From assembly GCF_900176535.1 (NCBI RefSeq), contig NZ_FWXT01000001.1:2232001-2296000 (forward strand): 64,000 nucleotides of DNA, in the 5' to 3' direction. Positions 34,570-42,836 of the stretch are shown one piece after another. The translations under genes and the position numbers were made by a program. Below the pieces are notes generated by a model that had not been told where the DNA came from, ran no database searches, and was given only the letters and a program-made list of their open reading frames with translations. Each line of letters opens with the position of its first letter. Position 1 is the first letter of the stretch. The DNA is from Pedobacter africanus. Its GTDB lineage: Bacteria > Bacteroidota > Bacteroidia > Sphingobacteriales > Sphingobacteriaceae.

Positions 34570-37239
34570 CTATTGTAAATGAGGTTGGGTGGTTACTGGT
34601 TCACTAGCTTGGATAATGTCAACAATCTTTTCATTTTCAATGATGATCATACCTTGTCTGTCAGTAGTAATTCCTGAAGTAAGTGTATATGGATATGTCG
34701 GCACACCATTTACCATCAAGGTTGGCAGGAAAGAAAACTGCAGGTTGTTGCAGGCTTTACCTAAGGCTTCTCCTACTTCAATGATATGGGTAGAGATCAC
34801 AAAAAAGCTATTCCGGTTCTCTGCAAAAGCCTTGCTTACCGCCAGTGTGGCATCATAAGCATCTTTTACGTTGGTTCCTTTAAATAGCTCATCAAACAAC
34901 ACATACAGATCCATGGAGTCATTGACTGCCTTGGCAACGGTTTTGGTACGCAGTACTTCGGCGTAAAAATGGCTATAGCCCATATCCAGGTTATCAGACA
35001 CATTGATGGAAGAGAACAGCCCGTCTTTAACGGAAAATTCCATATGTCTGGCTGCAACAGGAAAACCCATGTGAGCCAGATAAACGGCAATGCCCATCGA
35101 TTTCATGAAGGTAGATTTACCTGCCATGTTAGCGCCCGTAAGGAACAGCATGTTGCGTTCAGCGGTTAAGCAGAGGTTATTAGTGACTCCATTTTTAAGT
35201 GCCGGATGTCTGAAGCCTTCCATATCCAGCACCATCTGATCTGCCGGTAAAGCTTTAGCGTATACAAATCCCTGATCTGCCGCTACCGCAGACACCCCTA
35301 CAAATACATCCAGTTCATAAATCAGCTTGGTCAGTGTTTCCATCTGACTGATCATGGCATGGCGGATCACATAGTCATTGCGGATCAGCTGCATCAGCGA
35401 AAGCTGCCCTTCCGGCGCATTTAAAATTCCCTGAAGCCTGGAATCCTGTAGAATTTTTAGGGCAACATCCAGCTGTTCCCGGTATATGGCTGCGTCTTCC
35501 CGCTCATTCAATTCTGAAAAGAAGTTACAAAAGGCCTGTAACACTTCAACAGTAACAGATTGTCCGGCCTGCAGTTGCAATAACTCGGCATTATGAAAAA
35601 GTACCTGTTTAAACTTCTTGGTAAAAATCCCCCAGGCTACTCGCGGCAAAGACGCCCCTGCACCACCTGCCAGGTAGTCCTCCATAGATTCAATCTGTGA
35701 GCGGATCACGGGAAAAACCACCCTGCCCTGCTGAAAAAATGCAAACAAAGCACTGCGTTTATTGATCTGATCAGGATGATTTAGCGGACGTGCAAACATC
35801 CCTTCCAGCACCTGTTCTCCTCCACGGGTTTGTAAGTGGTTAAACAAGCTGTAAACAGACCGTTGCTTAAACTTGCCTTGCAGGTTCAGGTCTTCTACGG
35901 TCTGTTTATCTGCCAGAAAATGCTCATGCTGTTGTTTAGTTTGCTTTTTTTCTTTGATCAGCTCAATTACGCCCTCATTGTTGATTATGATCATCCCATG
36001 CCGGTCATCAGTAATACCCTCTGTTAGTGTATAGGTATAAACCGGCTTTCCATTTTCCATGCGGGTGGGTAAGTAACGGAAGATCATATTGCTGCACCTT
36101 TCCTTTAAAACTGCTCCAGCTTCCATAATGTGGGTAGAGATGACAAACAAGGAATGTGGTTTACGCGCAAAAGCTTCCATGATGGCTATGGTTCCTTCAT
36201 AGGCGTCTTTTACATTGGTACCGCGAAACAATTCATCAAACACCACAAAAAGGTTTTTCCCAGCCCCCAGTTCATTAGCTACCTTTTTAACCCGCAGCAC
36301 CTCCGCATAAAAATGACTGGCACCCATAGCCAGGTTATCTGGCAGGTTAATGGTGGTATACATACCGTCGCAGACAGAGAAATCCATCTTTTTAGCCGCT
36401 ATAGGAAAACCCAGGTGTGCAAGGTACATGGCAATACTCAGAGATTTCATAAAAGTAGATTTCCCACCCATATTCGCTCCTGTAAGGAATAAGACATTGC
36501 TGTCAGGAGTCATTTCCAGGCTATTGGCCACAGGCTTATTCAACAAGGGATGATACACATCCTGCAGCTGCAAACGATTGGCATCACGCTGTAATGCGGT
36601 AGCAAAAATATAACCACGCTCTGTTGCTACGCGGGCGATAGAAATGTACACGTCAAGGTGATAAATATGCTGCAGGATCTTTTCCATCAGCGCTCGCTGC
36701 TGAAAACGAATGATATTGTCATACTCGACAATCTTACCTGAAGAGATCTTTCCTTTGCTATGGTCTGCAAAAATGAGTTCCAGCTCCTTGGTTGCGAGTA
36801 AGGCCAAAACTACTTCTACCTGCTTACCATAAGTATGATCTGTAACTCTTGGCTTCAGCTCCAACATAAAGGTTCTTAAGCCCTGCAAAATCTCAATCAG
36901 TGTAGTTACACTTTGCCCTGCCGCTTTAAAATCTGCCATGCTAAAGCCCTGGTTAGAAAGCCTGCTGCGCGGATCGGTATTTGACAAATAGCGCTCAGCT
37001 TCTTCAAACCGGTTTCCCTGCAAAGGAAAAGCAGTCTTGCTTTCCTGGAAGTAACGCAAAACTGCTACCCGTTCATTGATCGCTTTATGATCTGAAAGCG
37101 GGCTCCGGAACATTTCCTCCAATAGGGCCGCCCCACCCTGGGTATAGGTCTTATTAAAAATATGGTAGATTGAATCGCTCCCCGATTTGGAGAAAACATT
37201 CAAATCATCGATTGTTTGTTTATCGGTTATAAAGCTCAT
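34570..37239 (-). CDS. Tandem MutS-like ATPase: two complete MutS core/ATPase modules in one chain
   Basis: 889 residues made of two homologous halves (about 1-425 and 440-889). Each starts with a matching segment (FITDKQTIDDLN at 3, FLADKQTVEDLN at 441), then a helical MutS lever/core region and a MutS ATPase domain. Both ATPase sites look intact: Walker A TGANMGGKST at 253 and TGANMAGKST at 701, Walker B VFDELFRGTN near 333 and LFDELFKGTN near 781, H-loops STHIMEAG and STHIIEVG. The mismatch-binding and connector domains of true MutS are absent. MutS ATPases act as dimers with composite sites, so this protein is probably a covalent pseudo-dimer. The genes on both sides are 2 bp away, inside an envelope operon. 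Mismatch repair is unlikely. Confidence 0.9.
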   Translation of the reverse strand: MSFITDKQTIDDLNVFSKSGSDSIYHIFNKTYTQGGAALLEEMFRSPLSDHKAINERVAVLRYFQESKTAFPLQGNRFEEAERYLSNTDPRSRLSNQGFSMADFKAAGQSVTTLIEILQGLRTFMLELKPRVTDHTYGKQVEVVLALLATKELELIFADHSKGKISSGKIVEYDNIIRFQQRALMEKILQHIYHLDVYISIARVATERGYIFATALQRDANRLQLQDVYHPLLNKPVANSLEMTPDSNVLFLTGANMGGKSTFMKSLSIAMYLAHLGFPIAAKKMDFSVCDGMYTTINLPDNLAMGASHFYAEVLRVKKVANELGAGKNLFVVFDELFRGTNVKDAYEGTIAIMEAFARKPHSLFVISTHIMEAGAVLKERCSNMIFRYLPTRMENGKPVYTYTLTEGITDDRHGMIIINNEGVIELIKEKKQTKQQHEHFLADKQTVEDLNLQGKFKQRSVYSLFNHLQTRGGEQVLEGMFARPLNHPDQINKRSALFAFFQQGRVVFPVIRSQIESMEDYLAGGAGASLPRVAWGIFTKKFKQVLFHNAELLQLQAGQSVTVEVLQAFCNFFSELNEREDAAIYREQLDVALKILQDSRLQGILNAPEGQLSLMQLIRNDYVIRHAMISQMETLTKLIYELDVFVGVSAVAADQGFVYAKALPADQMVLDMEGFRHPALKNGVTNNLCLTAERNMLFLTGANMAGKSTFMKSMGIAVYLAHMGFPVAARHMEFSVKDGLFSSINVSDNLDMGYSHFYAEVLRTKTVAKAVNDSMDLYVLFDELFKGTNVKDAYDATLAVSKAFAENRNSFFVISTHIIEVGEALGKACNNLQFSFLPTLMVNGVPTYPYTLTSGITTDRQGMIIIENEKIVDIIQASEPVTTQPHLQ

Positions 37240-37241
37240 AA

Positions 37242-39545
37242 TTATTTACGTTTTCTGCGGATGAGGAGGACCATACCCAACAGGATTATCGTGCCTGGGA
37301 TCACTCCGTAATACAATATTTGCGATGTTTTAACTCCGGCTTTATTTAGCTTAAGTTTGGTATCTTTCGGATTCGGACGTGACAGATCGATTGGAAATTC
37401 AGCATTGGAGAACCAGCTAAAAATCGAGATGGCAACAGATCCGTTTATGATCTGCATGTTATTTCTCCCTAACTCTTTATTGCTAAAAAAGTCAGCATCG
37501 CCAGACACCAGGATACGTTGCTCCTTATTGCTTATTTTTCGGGAAAGCGTTAATGCGCCGGGGAAAGCGCCCTGTTCATCACCGTTCTTCGCCTCGAATA
37601 CCAATGCTGCCGAATCCAACACAAACACACCCTTTTTTATCCAGCTGGTTTTTGCATTGGTCATCAAAATCGGCCTGGTATTAAAACCAACATTACGATC
37701 ATAACTCAATGCCGCTACACTGGGCATTGATACTAAGGACTTTTCCAGGTAAGGCTTTTTCAATGCTACGCTCATTGATACCGCAGCCTTCGTTAAAGTT
37801 GGTGTAACCAATCCGTAAGAATAGTCTCTGCTGCGCTGGACAATTGTTCCGTTTAGCAGTTTTACACCAATAGCTTCCAGCAAAGGATTAACTATGTTTT
37901 GTTTCCCCGGTTCGGCGGCAATCATCAGATTTCCACCTGAGGCAACATATTTTTGTAATTTAGTTAAGGCCACCGGACTATAGGCCACCCTCAGATCACC
38001 AATAACCAATGCGGCAATGCCGGCCGGAATTTCGTCATGTTCCAAAGCCATACTGTCGATGTCAAACCCCTGATTGATCAATGAGCTGCGTGCCCCTTTT
38101 ACATTCATCAGCATTTTGTAATCGCGGTCGCCCACCTTATCCACACTGCGCTGATAACCGTCGGTTGCGAAAACGATTTTTGGAGGGGTTACAATCAGGC
38201 GTTTTAACGCTGCCGCTATTTCTGCTTCCCCAGGCCAAAATTGCGCATCATCAAATGTTCTTAAAAAAGTAGTTTTGCCTTTATATTTCAATTGCATCAC
38301 TAAGCGCCCGTTTTCCCCCTGCAGATCAACCTGTTTACGAATGGCTTCAGGTCCAATAAAATCATTAGTATCCAAATCTGCGGCTTTTGCCCTTTCCCTG
38401 AACAAAGTTTTCAAACTTTTACCAGGATTTGCCGCATAGAACTGCTGATACGGAATACTGTCATAATAGTAAACCCATTTCAGGTTGATATTTGGTTTAA
38501 ACCGTAAATATGGTTCCCAGCGCTCCATAGCACCGATTCGCTTATCCGGGGCACCATAAGAATAACTGGCATCCAATCCATTGATGTACTCTGTCATTTC
38601 AACAGGCTCCGCTCCCATCCGCTTCAGGATGTTTTGGGTTGACTTGACAATGGTATTTACTTTTGTATCCGTCGCATCGTAATAAGCTATTGCCGGTTGT
38701 CTTGAGCTGATATAGGCAATGGACACCCCAACAACTACAATGAGGGCATAACGGCAAAACTGGTGCAGAAATGACTTGGCTACCCTGGCCATTTCAAGTC
38801 TGGTAATGGTAAAAGCTAAAAAGATACCGGAAATGACGATGTAGTAGATGACATCCCGGCTGTTCAGTAAACCTGCTATCATTCGGTTTGCGCGTCTCGG
38901 CATCGCCAAGCTATAGGTCAGGTCCCGTACAAAATCAATTCCCTGCCCAAAACCACCTACATAATTTAGAAAAGCAAGCACCATAAAAGTACTGATGGCT
39001 GCCACTACCTGGTAATTGGTAAGGCTGGACATAAAGACTCCTATGGCAGCATAAGCATTCAACAGCAAATAACAGGCTAGCATACCAACCAGAGGATGCG
39101 GATAATCAAAATTCTCGATAAACAGTGCCCCAAAAACAAAGAAAAGCCCTGATATTCCTGCGATAACAAGGTTATAGACCAATATGGAAATGTACTTCCC
39201 ATAAACAATATGGCTTAGTTTCACTGGCGACGAATACAGCAATTTAATGCTTCCGCTACTGGTTTCTCTGCTAATGATCCCCATTGTGATCAGCGGCGTA
39301 TATAGGTAGAGGCTTTTAAGGATCTCAAAGTAAATTCCAAAAGTCGTTCCTACGTTTGTTGTAAAGAGCCTGTCTGTTAAGAAAGGGAAATCCATACCGA
39401 ATTGCTGCAGGTGTTGGATCTGCCTCACCGCTGGCATAAAAGCAAGGGCCATTTGTACAAAGAATACCATGATGAGCAACCAGGCTACCGGAGAATAAAA
39501 TAGCAGGCTGAGTTCGAGCCTGGCTATCTGTATTATTTTTTTCAT
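37242..39545 (-). CDS. GldF-GldG-type fused ABC permease/auxiliary protein, copy a
   Basis: 767 residues with the same layout as copy b: an ABC-2 permease (about 1-265, with SSGSIKLLYSSPVKLSH), a GldG-like periplasmic region (ALVIGDLRVAYSPVALTKL, GGNLMIAAEPGKQNIVNPLLE), and a last helix ending RRKRK. It follows the ABC ATPase by 15 bp, so it is the likely direct partner. Copies a and b may form a heterodimeric permease, since ABC exporters need two permease chains; that is inference. Its extended N-terminal loop (IQHLQQFGMDFPFLTDRLF) differs from copy b. Confidence 0.88.
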   Translation of the reverse strand: MKKIIQIARLELSLLFYSPVAWLLIMVFFVQMALAFMPAVRQIQHLQQFGMDFPFLTDRLFTTNVGTTFGIYFEILKSLYLYTPLITMGIISRETSSGSIKLLYSSPVKLSHIVYGKYISILVYNLVIAGISGLFFVFGALFIENFDYPHPLVGMLACYLLLNAYAAIGVFMSSLTNYQVVAAISTFMVLAFLNYVGGFGQGIDFVRDLTYSLAMPRRANRMIAGLLNSRDVIYYIVISGIFLAFTITRLEMARVAKSFLHQFCRYALIVVVGVSIAYISSRQPAIAYYDATDTKVNTIVKSTQNILKRMGAEPVEMTEYINGLDASYSYGAPDKRIGAMERWEPYLRFKPNINLKWVYYYDSIPYQQFYAANPGKSLKTLFRERAKAADLDTNDFIGPEAIRKQVDLQGENGRLVMQLKYKGKTTFLRTFDDAQFWPGEAEIAAALKRLIVTPPKIVFATDGYQRSVDKVGDRDYKMLMNVKGARSSLINQGFDIDSMALEHDEIPAGIAALVIGDLRVAYSPVALTKLQKYVASGGNLMIAAEPGKQNIVNPLLEAIGVKLLNGTIVQRSRDYSYGLVTPTLTKAAVSMSVALKKPYLEKSLVSMPSVAALSYDRNVGFNTRPILMTNAKTSWIKKGVFVLDSAALVFEAKNGDEQGAFPGALTLSRKISNKEQRILVSGDADFFSNKELGRNNMQIINGSVAISIFSWFSNAEFPIDLSRPNPKDTKLKLNKAGVKTSQILYYGVIPGTIILLGMVLLIRRKRK

Positions 39546-39560
39546 TTTATCGTAAAGTCT

Positions 39561-40484
39561 TTAATTCGAGATTCTGGATAACTGGGCAAAAGTTTCATCT
39601 AAAGAGTTCTTTTCCATATTCAGTTCCCTTAACCGCCATCCCCGTTTTGCACTTTCGAGAACAACGGCTTCCGAAATGCTGCGGTCACCGTTAAAATAGA
39701 TCCGCAATTGTTTTTCAGTAAGTGTTTCTATTCTTATGACACCTTCTATGGCCAGCAATGCTTCTGCCGGGGGGGCATTTTCCATTACCACCAGCATACT
39801 GTGCGGAGCGATATAGTTATCAAAAGCTTCCATTGTATCGGCAAAGACAATTCTTCCGCTTTCAATCATTACAATATCCTTGCATAAGTACTGTACTTCG
39901 GTAAGAATGTGTGTAGAAAGGATTACTGCCCTTTCAGCCGCTATATCTTTAATCAATCCACGTACTTCAATGATCTGGTTCGGATCAAGGCCATTGGTTG
40001 GCTCATCAAACACCACCAGTTTGGGATGATGAATTATGGCCTGGGCAATACCCACACGTTGCTTATACCCTCCGGAAAGGTTCTTTATGAGTCTTTTGCT
40101 GATGTGCGTAAGGCCACAGCGTTCTTTTACCTCTTCAAGCGCTGACTTTAACTGGCTTTTTTCTACTGAACGCAGGATCGCTGTGTGTACCAGGTATTCA
40201 TCTACCGTTAAATCCATGTACAGCGGTGGGGTTTGTGGTAAAAAACCGATTTCCTGTTTTGCGCGTTCCGGTTCTTTGCTCAGATCAATGCCATTGATGG
40301 TTACCGATCCTGCTGTTGGCGTTAGTACGCCACAAAGAATGTTCATGGTTGTGGACTTGCCGGCACCATTAGAGCCAAGCAGTCCAACAATTCCACTCCT
40401 GGGAATTTCAATATTGATGTCTCTTATAGCCCAGCTGGTACTATAACGGTGCGACAGTCCGCTGATACGAACGATTGGTTCCAT
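39561..40484 (-). CDS. ABC transporter ATP-binding protein, GldA-like
   Basis: 307 residues from the ATG at 40484 (MEPIVRISGLSHRY). The frame stays open 24 codons further upstream, but that extension is not protein-like. Walker A GLLGSNGAGKST, Q-loop FLPQTPPLYMDLTV, signature LSGGYKQRVGIAQA, Walker B LVVFDEPTNGLDP and switch STHILTE are all present. A GldA-type C-terminal regulatory tail follows from about 215. It powers the two GldF-GldG fusions downstream. The 114 bp between it and the DUF4397-like gene hold no clear hairpin. Confidence 0.92.
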   Translation of the reverse strand: MEPIVRISGLSHRYSTSWAIRDINIEIPRSGIVGLLGSNGAGKSTTMNILCGVLTPTAGSVTINGIDLSKEPERAKQEIGFLPQTPPLYMDLTVDEYLVHTAILRSVEKSQLKSALEEVKERCGLTHISKRLIKNLSGGYKQRVGIAQAIIHHPKLVVFDEPTNGLDPNQIIEVRGLIKDIAAERAVILSTHILTEVQYLCKDIVMIESGRIVFADTMEAFDNYIAPHSMLVVMENAPPAEALLAIEGVIRIETLTEKQLRIYFNGDRSISEAVVLESAKRGWRLRELNMEKNSLDETFAQLSRISN

Positions 40485-40598
40485 AGTTTTTATTGAATTA
40501 GATAGTTTATGTGTTAGAAAACCGTGTAAAAAAGCAGTAACCATCCCATACCCCACAGTTATTGAGGAGCAAATGAGGTCCAGGATGGCAGTTTTTAG

Positions 40599-41357
40599 TT
40601 AAAAATCATCAATTAGAAAGGGTTCTCCGGCAAGTACCCCTTTTGCATCATCAGGCAACCATGCCAGCGTATAGTTGCGGTAACGCCATTTATTTTTTTC
40701 CAGGCTCGTCGTGCCCACGTCCTTCAGGGTATAGGTTTGTAAAAGTGTGCCCGAACCCTGGTCAAAAAATTCGACAAGTACATCACCAACTTTAGCATTG
40801 GCTTTTACAGACAGATAATCTGTAGCGGATTTATAGGCCAGGTTAGTGACCGACAGCTCGGTTCCCTCTCCGGAAATGCGGATTCGCACAGGAGTTTTAG
40901 CTGGCGCAAGATTTACAAAACGCAAGCCAAGCACGCTATCTGCAAGGGCATGAAACGGTGGCATTTTTGTAATCAGCAGCGTTTCCGGCTGCTCCAGCGT
41001 TCCGGTAAGGAATAAAGTACTTGCTTCTCCAGCATTAGGATTAACACTAAGCTGGTAAACAGGTTTATTTTGGTCGGCAGCGGCGGGAAACCTGTAAATT
41101 AACAAAGGTTGTTCGCCGGCCGGAATCGTCAAATGATTCTGAGGGGTATACACCCTGTATTTAACATACATCCCCACAGGATAAATCCCATCAGTTGTAT
41201 AGTTGGTATTAAAGTTGGCTACTAAATTATCGGAACCTGATACTGCATTTACAATGGTAAAAGCCGCAGTAGCCTGGGGCACCAGCTCCTTTTTACAGGA
41301 AACTACAAGAGATAAAAATAAACCGGTCTGAATATATAGGAAAATCAGTTTTTTCAT
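40599..41357 (-). CDS. DUF4397-like lipoprotein
   Basis: 252 residues from the ATG at 41357 (MKKLIFLYIQ); an upstream TTG at 41366 is possible. The lipoprotein signal ends LSLVVSCKKELVP (Cys near 21). Two beta-rich halves follow: AAFTIVNAVSGSDNLVANFN, and GLRFVNLAPAKTPVRIRISG, the latter having the RFVNLAP phrase common in DUF4397 proteins. The position directly after SusD is that of a surface-exposed auxiliary binding protein. There is no catalytic motif. Confidence 0.65.
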   Translation of the reverse strand: MKKLIFLYIQTGLFLSLVVSCKKELVPQATAAFTIVNAVSGSDNLVANFNTNYTTDGIYPVGMYVKYRVYTPQNHLTIPAGEQPLLIYRFPAAADQNKPVYQLSVNPNAGEASTLFLTGTLEQPETLLITKMPPFHALADSVLGLRFVNLAPAKTPVRIRISGEGTELSVTNLAYKSATDYLSVKANAKVGDVLVEFFDQGSGTLLQTYTLKDVGTTSLEKNKWRYRNYTLAWLPDDAKGVLAGEPFLIDDF

Positions 41358-41387
41358 GATGCTCAATTTTTAATGATAAGACTGTTT

Positions 41388-42833
41388 CTAATAGTTTGGA
41401 TTCTGTTTGAGGAAATGATTTCTTTCCAGTTCTTCTTTAGGAATTGGATACAATAGCTGGTAATTGCCTCTCCAGGGCTGTTTGGCCGGAATTGCAGACA
41501 GTACAGCTTCTGCTTTTCCTGTTCTTTTTAAGTCAAACCAACGGTGTGCCCATTCTCCAAAAAGTTCTGCCTGCCTTTCTTTTGCAACGGCAGCCAGGGC
41601 CTCTTCTTTTCCAAGTGATGTAGGTAATGGATCTACGCCTGCACGACGGCGCAATACATTGAGGTCCTCAATGCCTGTGCTGATTGGTCCATTCAATACC
41701 CTTGCTTCGCCCCTCACCAGGTACATTTCGGCCAACCTCAATACCATATAATATTCGGGAGCCTCGGCATTAACGACCTTGTTGTGCAGACCTGTTTTAT
41801 ATTTATACACGAACCTTGCATGGACCATATTACTCCCCGAAACAAAATCCGTACTATCTATCCAGGCTGCTTTTCGGAGATCTCCTTCGTCAAAAGCACG
41901 GAGCAGGTTGGGAGAAAGATCACTGGAAACCCCGGTATGGAGCGGGCTAGGCATTAAATATATCGCCTCGGGCACCGCATTGCCGGAAAAATCTACTTGT
42001 GTGTTCTGTTGCAACTGCCAGATGCTTTCTGAGCTATTTTTCAAAAAGACCTTGTTCAGATCAACAAGTTCCAGCTGATAAAGGCTGGTTTGACCAATTA
42101 CATCTGTTGCTTCCAGAATGGCGTCCCCATAATTTCCTGTGTAAAGATAGACCCTGGCCAGCAAAGCTTTTGCCGCCCATTTATTAGCCCTGATCCGTTC
42201 TCCGTTACCACTGGCATAATCTGCTGGCAATATATTTGCCGCATCTTTAAGGTCAGTAACGATCTGTTCATAAACCTTTGTTGTTGGTGTGCGTTCTATA
42301 TTTGTATTTTTAGCCAGGTTAATAGTGAGTACCAATGGTACGTCCCCGTAGGTATTTACCAGGTAGAAATAACAAAAAGCGCGGATAAACTTAGCTTCAG
42401 CCGTCAGCTCTTTTCTGAGTTTTTCGCCTAATAAAGGCGACTTTGATTCGGCGATACCCTCTATCACACCATTTGCACCATATATGGTTTGATAGGCAGA
42501 GTTCCAGATTCCGTTACTTTGACCGTCCTGAGCGGTAAGTGCATTTCTATAATAGTTATCTCCCGGATTCAATACATTGTCCAGCTCATCGGCCGAAGTA
42601 CGCCCCAGCTGACTGCTGAGTCCGGCACTAAAAGAGCCGTATGCACTGCTATTGATCATCTGGGTAAGTACACCAGCCATCGCACCTTTTGCTTGTGTTT
42701 CATTGTTAAACACTTTTTCAGTAGTGAGGCTGTTTTTAGGCTCCGGAATCTCGAGGAGTTTATCACAGGAAACCAATAAAAAGGCTGATATAAACAGCAG
42801 TAATTTGTTTGTATGATGGTTAAGCATAATCAT
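41388..42833 (-). CDS. SusD/RagB-family substrate-binding lipoprotein of the sigma-controlled operon
   Basis: 481 residues; the ATG at 42833 is 3 bp after the SusC stop, with a second in-frame ATG at 42827. The signal ends FLLVSCDKLLEIPEPKN (Cys near 23). SusD features: TEKVFNNETQAKGAMAGVLTQM, AEAKFIRAFCYFYLVNTYGDVPLV, DLNVLRRRAGVD, ERQAELFGEWAHRWFDLKRTG, ending LKQNPNY. It is the outer lid of the SusC at 42837-46205. RagB-like binding of peptides fits the co-encoded M16 peptidase, but the ligand cannot be read from sequence. Confidence 0.95.
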   Translation of the reverse strand: MIMLNHHTNKLLLFISAFLLVSCDKLLEIPEPKNSLTTEKVFNNETQAKGAMAGVLTQMINSSAYGSFSAGLSSQLGRTSADELDNVLNPGDNYYRNALTAQDGQSNGIWNSAYQTIYGANGVIEGIAESKSPLLGEKLRKELTAEAKFIRAFCYFYLVNTYGDVPLVLTINLAKNTNIERTPTTKVYEQIVTDLKDAANILPADYASGNGERIRANKWAAKALLARVYLYTGNYGDAILEATDVIGQTSLYQLELVDLNKVFLKNSSESIWQLQQNTQVDFSGNAVPEAIYLMPSPLHTGVSSDLSPNLLRAFDEGDLRKAAWIDSTDFVSGSNMVHARFVYKYKTGLHNKVVNAEAPEYYMVLRLAEMYLVRGEARVLNGPISTGIEDLNVLRRRAGVDPLPTSLGKEEALAAVAKERQAELFGEWAHRWFDLKRTGKAEAVLSAIPAKQPWRGNYQLLYPIPKEELERNHFLKQNPNY

Positions 42834-42836
42834 AGT

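Noticed and set aside
36130..36492. Open frames on the strand opposite the MutS-like gene and other long antisense frames
   Set aside because: They are shadows of strongly supported genes, with no signal peptides or domain motifs of their own.
34570..37239. Reading the tandem MutS gene as a misassembled pair of genes
   Set aside because: One uninterrupted frame spans both halves, the halves differ throughout, and the linker is in frame, so true fusion is more likely than an assembly duplicate.
40485..40556. 24-codon N-terminal extension of the ABC ATPase from an ATG at 40556
   Set aside because: The extension has no similarity to ABC ATPases, while MEPIVRISGLSHRY at 40484 is a typical start.
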